Assembly (NCBI GenBank): GCA_014651175.1
Contig: BMWJ01000005.1
Span: forward strand, 248,001 to 312,000
From: Streptomyces clavifer
Lineage (GTDB): Bacteria > Actinomycetota > Actinomycetes > Streptomycetales > Streptomycetaceae
Direction: 5' to 3'
DNA length: 64,000 nucleotides
This document shows, in pieces, positions 27,201 to 35,746 of this stretch. The position numbers and the translations under genes were made by a program. The stretch's first letter is position 1; every line of letters begins with the position of its first letter. The notes under the pieces are model-generated. The model made no database searches. It saw nothing but the letters and a program-made list of their open reading frames with translations, and was not told where the DNA came from.

Positions 27201-27383
27201 TGGTACCGGCAGGCCCGGACGGCCGCCGCCGAGGGCAAGGATCTCTACTACCGCAGCCAGGGCAAGGGCCAGCACAACCTCCTCAAGACCTTCGAGCAGC
27301 GCTACGGCCTGTGGGAGACCCTCAACTCCATGCGGAGCGTGGACCGCGAGTGCCAGATCACCGTGACGGGAGCAGGAAAGTGA
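24246..27383 (+). CDS. drmA: DrmA-like DISARM helicase
   Basis: 1,045 residues. A SF2-type helicase with Walker A PTGGGKTEAYLLLAAF (GGGKT about 426-430), a DELH box in SLIIQDELHLLTGPLG (about 630) and C-terminal helicase motifs NMLSVGVDVKRLAYMLMQGQ and YIQATSRVGR. A cysteine cluster (CPWCGT near 535, CCPRDECC near 563) suggests a zinc site. This pattern matches DrmA, a core DISARM protein that restricts incoming phage DNA together with DrmB. The ATG at 24246 follows GAAGGA at good spacing. Its stop overlaps the drmB GTG (GTGA), so the two are translationally coupled. Part of the sigma-drmA-drmB-ATPase unit. Confidence 0.85.
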   Translation: MDPRQELVDYLTRQLVGPVGADDEVLDAPPDRQYLMGTLYPQQADLQRQLALAADDPEAPAAEEDAPDANPAADPVPETNSWLPASLGLSFYTKAVHIEVSCTAARYETRRNETGRGRRWQRVPLPPETHTIGPDRDEVTVLDSRAKIQVTRRSYGDGTLITVALINEKHHDGSGGKAPIWDDMLFQCGLTVRPVGAPVRPYPSVRLASRDPEERELRLQYRHVVTHAVGHGCAVREERGEGDRVELLACEILPRAEVPAVRAGGPLDAPVLNISHLADPTVDRDQLREELAEFAAAYHAWYVGQRSAEVPPWGREAAERILNRVRQAVSRIEAGVRTLCDPDRPELLDAFRIAQRVMLLQMRHSASDQAGLRRHRSDTVALDPPVDPDATWRPFQLAFFLLALDGVADPGHRDRGTTDLIWFPTGGGKTEAYLLLAAFTIALRRIRGEGGGTAVLSRYTLSLLTTQQFQRAATTICALEHLRRSEPGLGLGSEPVTIGLWVGDATTPNKYQTAKDAFDQQREATHPEDVFILDRCPWCGTRILPANRSSVRSDYGVHAAKDEFAFCCPRDECCFHDVLPVAVVDQHLYENPPTFVLGTVDKFARLAWEPDSGRLFGAGTGNPPPSLIIQDELHLLTGPLGTTVGLYEAAILELCTGPDGRPPKIVAATATIRRSAEQVRALHHQDVQLFPPSGPDARDSFFAVPDSGRPGRLYLGVMAQGHTAGRGAVATTAAMLQGVHRLPEEHRDAYWTLVAYHHSLRELGRTVTAAGDDIPAQLRGLDEGAGVRVLGDVQELTSNLKRAEQPVLLDRLEKPWEDPRSVAFLPCTNMLSVGVDVKRLAYMLMQGQPKTTAEYIQATSRVGRHRVPGLVVTYFNATRPRDRSHYETFIDYHRALYRYVEPASVTPWSPPARRRALHAALVVLVRHRLGLAAENQAGRITGHRDEVERIADALADRAAAAEPGTTRAAAVRADVRAELGYLLDTWYRQARTAAAEGKDLYYRSQGKGQHNLLKTFEQRYGLWETLNSMRSVDRECQITVTGAGK

Positions 27384-29257
27384 AGCGCAAACTCCGGGTC
27401 CGCCAGGCACAGACCGTGCTGCCGTTCGGTGTCGGTGCCGTGCTCGACGTGCAGGGCGAGTCCTTCGTCGCCGCGGGCATCGAGAGGTGGCCGGACCTCA
27501 AGACGCCCGTCCCCTCCGACCGGCTCGCCGCCCGCCTCGGCGTCAAGGGCTTCTACGCCGCGCCCCACACCCTCAACGACCGCTACGACCAGGCCGACCG
27601 CCCCGGTGTTCCCCACGTCCGCTTCCCCAGCTGGCTCTTCTGCGGCGCCTGCCGGAGCATGGTCCGCTTCCTGCGCGAGATGGAGAAGCCCGGCGAGCCG
27701 CCCGTGTGCGTGTCCTGTGCCGCCGCGCCCCGCCTCACGCCGATGCGGTTCGTCCGCATCTGCGCCGACGGGCACCTCGACGACGTCGACTGGTGGTACT
27801 GGGCCCACTCCCGCCTCGCACCCGAACTGCGGGACTCCTGCCCGGAGAAGAAGCACCCATGGAAGGCACGTCGGCTCAGCTTCCGCGTCGCCGACCGCGC
27901 CTCCGGACTCGAAGCGCTCTCGGTGCGCTGCGGAGCGACACGGCACGACGGCAAGCCGTGCGGCGCCGAGCGGGACCTGCTCGACGTCCTCGGACCCCAG
28001 GGAGGCCACTGCCCGGGCCGCAACCCCTGGCAGCGCCGGGACGAGAACGCCACCTGCGGCCAGCAGGTTCACATCGTGCAGCGCACCGCCGGCAACGTCT
28101 ACTACCCGGCCGTGTACTCGGCCCTCGACATCCCGCAGTCCGCCGAACCCCCGCGCGCGGAGCAGGACGCGGCTGAGGCCGTCCGCGGCCACGGCTGCTG
28201 GCCGCTCCTGCTCGACGCACCCGATGAGTCCCGGGCCGACACGTTCCGCAGGCTGATCAAGGAGGACACCGAGGCACCCGACAGCCTCATCGACCAGCTC
28301 GTCGCGGAGGCCACGGGCGCTCCCGCGCCCACCCCTCCCGCAGCCGGACCGGACGCGCGGAAGACCGACCTCAGCCGCGACGAGTGGAACGCCTTCGACG
28401 CCGTCCTGCTTCCCGAGCCCACGGGTGAGTTCGCGGTCCGGCGCGGCGGCCTCGGCCTCGACGGCGAGACGGAGGAGCCCTGGGCCGCCCTCGACGAGCA
28501 CATCGGTGGCATCGTCCTCGCCGACCGGCTCCGCGAGGTGCGGGCGCTGACCGGGTTCCGCCGCCACTCCCCGGGAGGCACACTCGTGCCCGCCGACACC
28601 AGCGGACGCCTGCGCTGGCTGCCGGCCACCGAGGTCTACGGTGAAGGCATCGTCCTCACCCTCGACGACAAGCGCCTGACCACGTGGGAGAGCGACCCCC
28701 GCGTCCGGGCCCACGTCCGCGGCATCCGTACCGACCTGGACGCGTCGTTCCGCGGCGACCAGCTCGCCGAGACCGCCGGGGGCGAACTCTCCCCCCGCTT
28801 TCTCCTCCTGCACACGGTCGCCCACCTCCTCATCCGCCAGCTCTCCTTCGACTCCGGCTACACCACCGCCAGCCTGCGCGAGCGCGTCTACGGCCGCCCC
28901 GAGCACGGACAGCACGGACTGCTGATCTACACGGCCGCCGGTGACGCGGAGGGCACACTCGGCGGCCTCGTCAGGCAGGGCGAGGCACCGCACTTTGCCG
29001 AGACGCTCATTCGCATGCTGGAGGCCGCCGCCTGGTGCTCCGCCGACCCGCTGTGCGCCGAGCACACCGGCCAGGGCTTCGGCAACCTCAACCGGGCCGC
29101 CTGCCACGCCTGCACCTTGCTGCCCGAGACGAGCTGCCAGACCGGCAACACCCTTCTCGACCGTGCCCTGGTCGTCGGCTCCGCCCGCGTCCCCGGCTAC
29201 TTCACCGACGTCCTCACCGCGAGCCGCGAGTACGCCGCCGCCACCGTCCAGGGATGA
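27380..29257 (+). CDS. drmB: DrmB-like DISARM protein (DUF1998)
   Basis: 625 residues from the GTG at 27380. It begins VKRKLRVRQAQTVLPFGVGA, typical of DrmB family members, with zinc-type cysteines (LFCGACRSMVRF, then VCVSCAA). The C-terminal DUF1998 part carries the conserved cysteines SADPLCAEHTGQGFGNLNRA followed by CHACTLLPETSC. In DISARM, DrmA and DrmB form the core DNA-engaging complex. Its stop overlaps the next ATG (ATGA). The length is normal. I see no phospholipase D-type drmC downstream, where one would be expected in a standard DISARM locus; a small SF1 ATPase takes that position. Confidence 0.85.
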   Translation: MKRKLRVRQAQTVLPFGVGAVLDVQGESFVAAGIERWPDLKTPVPSDRLAARLGVKGFYAAPHTLNDRYDQADRPGVPHVRFPSWLFCGACRSMVRFLREMEKPGEPPVCVSCAAAPRLTPMRFVRICADGHLDDVDWWYWAHSRLAPELRDSCPEKKHPWKARRLSFRVADRASGLEALSVRCGATRHDGKPCGAERDLLDVLGPQGGHCPGRNPWQRRDENATCGQQVHIVQRTAGNVYYPAVYSALDIPQSAEPPRAEQDAAEAVRGHGCWPLLLDAPDESRADTFRRLIKEDTEAPDSLIDQLVAEATGAPAPTPPAAGPDARKTDLSRDEWNAFDAVLLPEPTGEFAVRRGGLGLDGETEEPWAALDEHIGGIVLADRLREVRALTGFRRHSPGGTLVPADTSGRLRWLPATEVYGEGIVLTLDDKRLTTWESDPRVRAHVRGIRTDLDASFRGDQLAETAGGELSPRFLLLHTVAHLLIRQLSFDSGYTTASLRERVYGRPEHGQHGLLIYTAAGDAEGTLGGLVRQGEAPHFAETLIRMLEAAAWCSADPLCAEHTGQGFGNLNRAACHACTLLPETSCQTGNTLLDRALVVGSARVPGYFTDVLTASREYAAATVQG

Positions 29258-30375
29258 CACCCATGACCACCACGAACACCCCCGTCCTCCACCCCGACCT
29301 CACGCAGACCCAGCGCGACTGCCTGGACGCCCTGCCGCTGACGGGCAACCACGTCGTCAGCGGCCCGCCCGGCAGCGGCAAGAGCCTGCTCGCCGCGCAC
29401 CGCGCCGTCCACCTCGCCCTCACCGGCCGCCCCACCGTGCTCCTGTCGCGCTCCAACCTGCTGCGCCAGCTCCTGCGCGACACCCTCCAGGGCCTCACGA
29501 TCCCGGGCGCCCCGGTGGAGGCATCCACCGTTCATGCCTGGGTCCTGAAGCACTTCGGATACGGCGCACCGCGCACCCAGGACGGCTGGTTCGACTGGAC
29601 GGCCCTCGCCCACCAGGCCGCCGCCTCCCTCGGCGACAACGAGGCGGCCACGCCCCACCTCGTCGTCGACGAGGGCCAGGACCTGTCTCCGGGCTTCTAC
29701 CGGCTCGTCCGCCTCTCCGCCGCATCGGTGACGGTCTTCGCCGACGAGTGCCAGCGCCTCACCGACACCAACTCCACCCTCACCGAGATCACCGACGCCC
29801 TCGGCCGCGCCACGGGGCGTGCCGAGGTCTCCGGCAACCACCGCAACACCCGCGAGATCGCGTCCCTCGCCGACCACTTCCGCACCGGCGGCAGCGCTTC
29901 CCCCATGCCCTTCCGCAGCGGTGTCCTGCCCGTGATCCGCCGTTACTCCGGCGCCAAGGACCTCGCCGACGACATCGCCACCACGGCGGCGCGGCACCCG
30001 GCGGACCGCATCGGCGTCATCGTCAACTCCTCACGCGCGGCTGCCGACCTCATGCGACGCCTGGAGCGCTCCGGCCTCGCCCACGAACCCCAGCTCTACA
30101 GCTCGGCGGCCACCGCCGGCCGCTACCGCGACCTCGACCTCGCCCGTCCCGGCGTGGTCGTCGTCCACCGCGCCAGCGTCAAGGGCCTCGACTTCGACAC
30201 CGTCGTCATCGCCGACGCGGAGTCCGACTCCGCCACCGACCCCACGGAGGCGACCCTGCGCATGGCCTACTACGTCATGATCACCCGGGCGCGTCAGCGG
30301 CTGGTGCTGGGCTGGCAGGGCAGCAGGTTGCCGCGTCACCTGGAGGGGCTGGACGGGTGGGTGCGGACGCGGTGA
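29254..30375 (+). CDS. Short SF1 (UvrD-like) helicase/ATPase in the DISARM operon
   Basis: 373 residues, much shorter than UvrD or Rep. Walker A HVVSGPPGSGKSLLAAHRAV (about 33-52), Walker B HLVVDEGQDLSPGFYRLV (D139) and a C-terminal motif VI-like MAYYVMITRARQRLVLGW are present, with KGLDFDTVVIADAE before it. Accessory 1B/2B domains are largely absent. Such compact SF1 ATPases occur in several restriction-type operons. Coupled by ATGA overlap to drmB, so it is probably part of the same effector complex, perhaps substituting for DrmC. This role is inferred from position only. Confidence 0.8.
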   Translation: MTPMTTTNTPVLHPDLTQTQRDCLDALPLTGNHVVSGPPGSGKSLLAAHRAVHLALTGRPTVLLSRSNLLRQLLRDTLQGLTIPGAPVEASTVHAWVLKHFGYGAPRTQDGWFDWTALAHQAAASLGDNEAATPHLVVDEGQDLSPGFYRLVRLSAASVTVFADECQRLTDTNSTLTEITDALGRATGRAEVSGNHRNTREIASLADHFRTGGSASPMPFRSGVLPVIRRYSGAKDLADDIATTAARHPADRIGVIVNSSRAAADLMRRLERSGLAHEPQLYSSAATAGRYRDLDLARPGVVVVHRASVKGLDFDTVVIADAESDSATDPTEATLRMAYYVMITRARQRLVLGWQGSRLPRHLEGLDGWVRTR

Positions 30376-30435
30376 CGGCATGACATCTCGACGCCAGGGC
30401 GTACGCGCACACAATCCGAGAGGACCACAACCCCG

Positions 30436-31089
30436 ATGAGTAAGACCGATGGCACCAAGGGCCTGATCCAGCAGGCCTTCGACAAGGCGTTGGTCGTCCA
30501 GCAGCCGCTGGCGGAGAGGCGCGTCGCTGGTTTGCGGCGATCCCACCCCGACGACACCCCGCAGGATCTGATCCGGCGGTTGGATCGCCACTACCTTTTC
30601 GGCGTCACAGTGTCAGGAGGAGCATCCGGCGCGGCAGGAATCGTGCCCGGAACCGGGATTCCGACAGCTCTGGCCGATGTCCTGCTCTTCACCGAAGCGT
30701 CAGTGCTCTACACGCTGTCGCTGGCCGAGGTTCATGGCACGCACCCGGAGAACATCGAGCGACGCAGGCTCCTGGTCCTGACGGTCCTTCTCGGCGACAG
30801 AGCGATCACGGCGCTGGACAAAACGATCGGGCGCACAGGCCCTTATTGGGCACGGCGCATCGTCGATGCGATCCCCATGAGCGCGATCAATCGGGTCAAC
30901 AAGGTGCTGGGTCCGCGGTTCATCACGAAGTACGGGACCAAGCAGGGGGTCCTGGTGCTCAGCAAGCAGGTGCCACTCGGTATCGGTGCCGCGCTCGGCG
31001 CCGGTGGCAACCATCTCTTCGGGCGAGTGACGGTCAAGTCCGCACGCACCATCTTCGGCGAGCCTCCGTCGAACTGGTCCGGTGCCTGA
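30436..31089 (+). CDS. EcsC-family protein
   Basis: 217 residues. The central glycine-rich hydrophobic stretch (VSGGASGAAGIVPGTGIPTA) and the following helices (ADVLLFTEASVLYTLSLAEV) are the recognisable core of the EcsC family, whose biochemical function is poorly known. The glycine-rich hydrophobic segments suggest membrane association. It starts with ATG 60 bp after the SF1 gene on the same strand, so it may be the last gene of the sigma-drm transcription unit. A membrane-acting protein at the end of a defence operon could serve as an abortive effector, but this is speculation. Confidence 0.7.
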   Translation: MSKTDGTKGLIQQAFDKALVVQQPLAERRVAGLRRSHPDDTPQDLIRRLDRHYLFGVTVSGGASGAAGIVPGTGIPTALADVLLFTEASVLYTLSLAEVHGTHPENIERRRLLVLTVLLGDRAITALDKTIGRTGPYWARRIVDAIPMSAINRVNKVLGPRFITKYGTKQGVLVLSKQVPLGIGAALGAGGNHLFGRVTVKSARTIFGEPPSNWSGA

Positions 31090-31186
31090 ACGGGTGAGCG
31101 GGGAGTGCCCACGAGTAGTGCACCGGTCAGGTGCCGATGGGAAGGGGGCCGTAAGTCGGACGAGCGGGTGCAGAGGACAGCGCCGC

Positions 31187-31216
31187 GTTGCGATTTTCGC
31201 AACACGTCGATACGGT
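31187..31216 (+). promoter_or_regulatory. Promoter/operator of the ImmA-PIN pair, leaderless
   Basis: A perfect palindrome, GTTGCG (31187-31192) and CGCAAC (31198-31203) around ATTTT, covers the -35 box TTGCGA (31188-31193). With a 17-bp spacer the -10 box is TACGGT (31211-31216), six bases before the ATG at 31223. The placement fits autorepression by the XRE domain of the first gene. Confidence 0.7.
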
Positions 31217-31222
31217 GAGAGG

Positions 31223-32413
31223 ATGACCGAGACTGTGATCGACCGTGTACGTGGAGTCATGGACGCAGCCTCCCTCTCCCAGACCGCGTTCGCCGAGCGG
31301 GTCGGCCTCTCCCCGGACAAGCTCTCCAAGTCGCTCAGCGGCGTGCGTCGCTTCAGCTCCCTGGATCTCGCCCGCATCGCGGAGGCCACCGGCACGACGG
31401 TGGATTACCTGCTCGGCGGACGTGAGCCGGTGCGCCCCCGCTCTGCCGCCCGTTCCGGCGGTGCGGTGGCCGAAGGCGCCCGGTGGGCCGAGGTCGAGGC
31501 CATCGCCTGCCGGTTCCAGAACGCCTACGACGTGCTGGACCTGCTCGGCCGGCCCCGCGCGATCCCCGACCTGCCTCAGCCCCGCCCTGAACTCGAGCGG
31601 TACGTCGACCAAGGGGAGCACCTCGCGGCCGACTTCACGGAGCACCTCGCGCGGCAAGGCGCGGGGGCTCCCGCCGGTATGGATCTCCCGTCCCTCACCC
31701 GCCTCCTCGCGGACCACTGCGGAATCGACGTGGCCCTCGTCGACCTTCCCGTCCAGGCTGCTCTCTCCGGCGCGACGTGGCAGTCCGACGCCTTCCGCAT
31801 CGTTCTGCTCGCAACCACCCAGGAATGGACCCGGGCACGCTTCACCCTGGCCCATGAGGTGGGACACCTCCTCGCCCGGGACGCCCAGGACCTGCGCGCC
31901 GACGCGGTACCGGAACCCGGTAGGCAGAAGGACTACTCCGAGGTGAGGGCCAATGTCTTCGCCGCCCACTTCCTGATGCCCGAAGCCGAAGTGCGAGCTG
32001 TCTGGGAGCGCACGGTCACCGACCGGAACGCTCCCACGGACGCCGAGCTCAGCGAGCTGGTCGTCGCCTTCAAGGTGTCGCCGAGCGCGCTGGCCGCACG
32101 ACTCCACCGCATCGGGCTCCTCGACACGGCCCGCCGGAACAGGTTCCGTGGCTTCACCACCGAGATCTGCCACGTCCTCGCGGGGCGGCTCGACGACCAC
32201 TACCGCCACCGCGCCGAATCCGCCGTGGCGCGCCCGCCACTCGTCCCGATGGCGGAACTGCACGCCGCGTACGAGGCAGGCGAGACGACCCTCCGCCCTC
32301 TGGCGGCTTATCTGGACCGCAGCGTCGATGACCTGAGAGCCATACTCGAGCCGTCGCCCGCCCCGCGGGCGCTGCCGGAGGACGAGAGGGGCGACCCGGT
32401 ATTCCAGCCATGA
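31223..32413 (+). CDS. XRE-type HTH / ImmA-IrrE metallopeptidase
   Basis: 396 residues. An N-terminal XRE helix-turn-helix (LSQTAFAERVGLSPDKLSKS, about 16-35) is joined to an ImmA/IrrE zinc peptidase domain with the HExxH motif in FTLAHEVGHLLARD (H211-H215) and a downstream glutamate in ANVFAAHFLMPEAEV. ImmA-type peptidases cut regulators or antitoxins in response to stress. The transcript is probably leaderless and autoregulated through the palindrome covering its -35 box. Its stop overlaps the ATG of a PIN-domain gene (ATGA), the usual order of an antitoxin-like regulator followed by a toxin. Confidence 0.88.
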   Translation: MTETVIDRVRGVMDAASLSQTAFAERVGLSPDKLSKSLSGVRRFSSLDLARIAEATGTTVDYLLGGREPVRPRSAARSGGAVAEGARWAEVEAIACRFQNAYDVLDLLGRPRAIPDLPQPRPELERYVDQGEHLAADFTEHLARQGAGAPAGMDLPSLTRLLADHCGIDVALVDLPVQAALSGATWQSDAFRIVLLATTQEWTRARFTLAHEVGHLLARDAQDLRADAVPEPGRQKDYSEVRANVFAAHFLMPEAEVRAVWERTVTDRNAPTDAELSELVVAFKVSPSALAARLHRIGLLDTARRNRFRGFTTEICHVLAGRLDDHYRHRAESAVARPPLVPMAELHAAYEAGETTLRPLAAYLDRSVDDLRAILEPSPAPRALPEDERGDPVFQP

Positions 32414-32976
32414 CCAACTCCCTGGACCTCTCCAGCCGCGTCAGCTTGTTCCCCGACAACACGGTTCTCTGCAACTTCGGTGCCGTGAGCCGTCTGGATC
32501 TGCTCCGCAAGGTGCTCGGCGGGTGTGGCCGCTGGACCGAAGCGGTGGCGGAGGAAGCCCGCCGCTCAGCCGCCTACGTCCGCGACCTCGGTCAACTCCC
32601 CGTCGAGGGCTGGCTGGGGGAGCCGATCGAACTATGCACCGAGGCTGAGATCGCCTTCGCGGACCGACTGCGACGAGCGGTCTTCGGCGGCATTCCGAGC
32701 GAGCCCCTGCGTCATCTGGGCGAAGCCGAGACCCTCGCCCTGATCCAGACGAGGAAGGAGTTCGCCGGGGCCGTCTGGATCACGGACGACCGCGACGCGG
32801 GCGAGTACGCCGCAGCGCGCGGTATTCCCGTCAAGAACACCGTCACCCTCATGCGCGAGGCCGCCGTGTCCGGGCTCATCCATTATGCGGAGGGGCACCG
32901 TCTCCTTCTCGGGATGGTCGCCGACGGGCGGCACATCCGTGGCGTTCCGGACCGCGCCGAGCGCTTGCTGGACTGA
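32410..32976 (+). CDS. PIN-domain-like ribonuclease, probable toxin
   Basis: 188 residues. The PIN fold acidic residues are visible: D16 in SLFPDNTVLCNFGAV, E105/E107 in RHLGEAETLALI, and D126/D127/D129 in VWITDDRDAGEYAAARGIPV. The arrangement with GEAE and TDD resembles the DUF3368-like PIN group. PIN toxins cleave RNA using two metal ions. It is translationally coupled to the XRE-ImmA gene, so the pair looks like a toxin with its controller. The length is slightly above that of a minimal PIN toxin. It is convergent with the Hsp70 operon, with a 268-bp gap in which I see no gene. Confidence 0.75.
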   Translation: MTNSLDLSSRVSLFPDNTVLCNFGAVSRLDLLRKVLGGCGRWTEAVAEEARRSAAYVRDLGQLPVEGWLGEPIELCTEAEIAFADRLRRAVFGGIPSEPLRHLGEAETLALIQTRKEFAGAVWITDDRDAGEYAAARGIPVKNTVTLMREAAVSGLIHYAEGHRLLLGMVADGRHIRGVPDRAERLLD

Positions 32977-33244
32977 CGGTTCACGACGGGACGGGGCGCC
33001 CCGGGTACGGGGTCCGGTCCGACGGGCGCCCCCGGTAAGCCGCAGACCGTGACCGCCTCCACCATGGGCGGACGGAAGCGGGGCCGGCCAGGTGTCATCG
33101 GCAGCCTCCCGGGCACCGAGCCGGTCTGATGGGTATGCGAGAGCGGCCGGTCTCGCCCACTCACCCTCGCTCGGGGCCTGAGGCCCCCGGGACGTGCGGT
33201 GCAGGGACGAACAGTCCCCGCACCGCGCCGGACGCCGCAGCCCG

Positions 33245-35746
33245 TTACCGCTTGGAGGGCAGCACGCTCCCGGCAGCGGGGGCGCTCACCTCCGCGAACT
33301 GGTCGCGGCCCTGTTCGGCGAGACGTCCGAGGCGTACGAGCTGGGTGTCCTGGGCGGCCTGGTCACTGCGCTCCACGGCGCTGCGCAGAGCGTCGCGGGC
33401 GGCCAGGACCTCCATGCGGAGAGTGGCCGGGTAGGAGTCCTGTTCGGCGAAGCGGATGGTGAGGATCGATGTGCGGACCGCCGGGTCGAGTCCGGTCCAA
33501 AGTTCCTCGGCCCGTCCCGTGGCCGTTCGCATGGCGTCAGCGTCCATGGCCTTACGCGTGTCCATGACCGCCTCCGCCGCCTTCCGCAGTTGCTCCAGGA
33601 GCGGCGACGGCAGTAGCCCCCGTCCGCCCTGGCCGGCGATCGTCGCCCGGGCGTAGGCACTTCGGGCTCGGGCGCACAACTCCAGGGTGTCGCGGGCCGA
33701 GTCCAGCAGTCCGTCCAGGGAACGGCCCACCTTCTCTCCCTTGCTGAGTGCCGCCAGGTCGGCCATGACCTCGGTGAGGGCGTCGCGCTCGGCCGGAGTG
33801 ACTTCCCGGACCCAGTCGTCCAGGAAGTGGGCGTATCGATCGTGGAGTTCGGCCGCCTTCCGGCCGATGGCGGGGGAGGCCATGCTGCGCCGCAACCGGG
33901 CACCGTGCCAGTCACCTGTGCCGAAGCGGTACTTCAGGTCGATGGTCCGGTCGGCGTCGAGCCGCACCTGAAGAGTGAGCGGTACCTCGCCCCGGGGCCC
34001 GTCGGCGCGATCGTGGACGAAGCCCCCACAGAACTCGTTGCGCTGCGCCGAGCGCAGGTGTGGTCCCTCCCAGAGCTGGAACCGCACCGATGCGCCGCGG
34101 TCGCCCGGCACCGTGAGATCGTCCACCCGGTGCCATTCGGTCGGGTAGGGCATGCCGCCGGGGAAGATGACTTCCACGGTGCCGTCCTCGAGTTCGAGTC
34201 CAATGTGCTGTGCGGTGACCTGTTCGGCAAGGGCGGTTCCGAAGTCGCCCCCACAGAACGAGCATGTGGTGAGCCCGGCCGCGTTGACCATCCCGCAGCC
34301 CGGGCACTTCAGGCCGCCCGCGTCCAGCGTCGCGTCGCAGTCGAGGCACACGGTCGCGGAGGCGGGGTTGTCGTCCCGGCCGCATTCCGGGCACTCGGTA
34401 AGGGTGGACACCGGGCGGGCGGCGCGCAGCCCGGACAGGTCCGTGGCGCACACGGGGCAGGCCGCAGTGAGCTCGGGGGCGGGGACATGGCAACCCGGGC
34501 AGTCCACGGTGGCCGTCCCGAGCAGCGGGGTGGCGCAGCCCGGGCAGACGTCGGCCGTGACCGGAATGCCCTCGACGGTGCAGGTCTCGGCTGGGCAGGC
34601 GAGGGTTCCGAGGAGGCCGGTCTCCACGGCGGCGCCGTGGGCGACGGCCGTCATGGGATCCACCGCATGCGACACCGTCTCCTCGCCGAAGAGGTCCTCG
34701 AGGGTGCGCCTGACGGCCGGGATGCGAGTGGAGCCACCGACCAGGAGGACGCGCTGGACATCCTCCGGCAGCGCGTCGCCTTCCTTCAACACGGACTCGA
34801 CCGTTTCCCGCATACGGCCCAGATGCTCGTTGAGGAGTGCTTCGAAGTCAGTGCGCCGTACCGCCCCGGACCAGGATCCGCCCTGGCGGCCGAGCGGAGC
34901 GAGGGTTACCTCGGAGACATCGCGCGAAGAGAGTTCGACCTTCGCGCGCTCCGCGGCTGCCCGGATGCGCGAGGCGTCTCCATCGCCACTGTGGTCGCGC
35001 CCGTCCGGCTGTTCGCGCAGATGGTCGTCGAGCAGAGCGTCGAAGTCGCTCCCGCCGAGGAGGTTGTCCCCTCCCAGCTGGCCCACCAAGAAGTAACTGG
35101 GACCGATCGTCAGCAGAGACACGTCGAAGGTACCGCCACCCAGGTCGAAGACGAGCACGGTGGCGTAGGCCTCGGTGCCGTCCTCGTCCGGCCTGATGCC
35201 GAATGCGTGCGCGGCGGCGGTCGGCTCCTCGACGATCCGCGCCACGTGGAAACCGGCCAGCCGCCCGGCCTCACGCACCGCGCTGAACTGCGGTTCGGCG
35301 AAATACGCCGGCACCGTGATCACCGCACGCCCGAACGGCACACCCGCAGCGGCCTCGGCGTCCTGCTTGAGCCTGCGCAGCAAAATGGCGGAGACCTGGA
35401 CCGGAGACAGGTAGTGCTCGCCGAGCCGGATCTCCACCGAGCCGTCGGCGCTCGCCCGGACGGGCGACGCGTCGTGCGGCCGCGCCTGCAGCGCCTGCTG
35501 CACGAGCTCGTCCTCCCAGCGCCGACCGATCAGCCGCTTGGCCTCCGTGATCACGGAACCTGGCTGTGCAGTGCGCCAGTTGAGAGCTTCGTGCCCGACC
35601 AGGAGGGCGCCGTGGGGATCGACTCCGAGGGCGGAGGGGGTGGCCTGGTCGCCGTGCCGGTTAGGCAGGACGACGGGGACGCCGTCGCTCAGCCAGGCGG
35701 TGACGGAGTTCGTGGTGCCGAGGTCGATGCCGAGAATCCGGTGCAT
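33245..35746 (-). CDS. Hsp70/DnaK-like ATPase with internal zinc-ribbon array
   Basis: 833 residues. The N-terminal 380 form a complete Hsp70 nucleotide-binding domain: phosphate 1 IDLGTTNSVTAWLS (7-20), phosphate 2 VFDLGGGTFDVSLL (199-212) and adenosine motif VLLVGGSTRIPAVRR (333-347). The usual substrate-binding domain is replaced by seven CxxC pairs (401, 416, 430, 452, 467, 481, 495), giving three to four zinc ribbons, then a beta-rich part and a helical C-terminus. It is therefore not housekeeping DnaK. The ATG at 35746 follows AGGAAG. Last gene of a four-gene operon with its own GrpE-like exchange factor, all under a promoter with the island motif. I infer an ATP-driven switch or remodeller within the defence island. 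Confidence 0.85.
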   Translation of the reverse strand: MHRILGIDLGTTNSVTAWLSDGVPVVLPNRHGDQATPSALGVDPHGALLVGHEALNWRTAQPGSVITEAKRLIGRRWEDELVQQALQARPHDASPVRASADGSVEIRLGEHYLSPVQVSAILLRRLKQDAEAAAGVPFGRAVITVPAYFAEPQFSAVREAGRLAGFHVARIVEEPTAAAHAFGIRPDEDGTEAYATVLVFDLGGGTFDVSLLTIGPSYFLVGQLGGDNLLGGSDFDALLDDHLREQPDGRDHSGDGDASRIRAAAERAKVELSSRDVSEVTLAPLGRQGGSWSGAVRRTDFEALLNEHLGRMRETVESVLKEGDALPEDVQRVLLVGGSTRIPAVRRTLEDLFGEETVSHAVDPMTAVAHGAAVETGLLGTLACPAETCTVEGIPVTADVCPGCATPLLGTATVDCPGCHVPAPELTAACPVCATDLSGLRAARPVSTLTECPECGRDDNPASATVCLDCDATLDAGGLKCPGCGMVNAAGLTTCSFCGGDFGTALAEQVTAQHIGLELEDGTVEVIFPGGMPYPTEWHRVDDLTVPGDRGASVRFQLWEGPHLRSAQRNEFCGGFVHDRADGPRGEVPLTLQVRLDADRTIDLKYRFGTGDWHGARLRRSMASPAIGRKAAELHDRYAHFLDDWVREVTPAERDALTEVMADLAALSKGEKVGRSLDGLLDSARDTLELCARARSAYARATIAGQGGRGLLPSPLLEQLRKAAEAVMDTRKAMDADAMRTATGRAEELWTGLDPAVRTSILTIRFAEQDSYPATLRMEVLAARDALRSAVERSDQAAQDTQLVRLGRLAEQGRDQFAEVSAPAAGSVLPSKR

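Noticed and set aside
23916..27410. A 1,164-codon minus-strand frame opposite the drmA-like gene
   Set aside because: Antisense shadow with no motif; the plus strand encodes an intact helicase with ribosome site.
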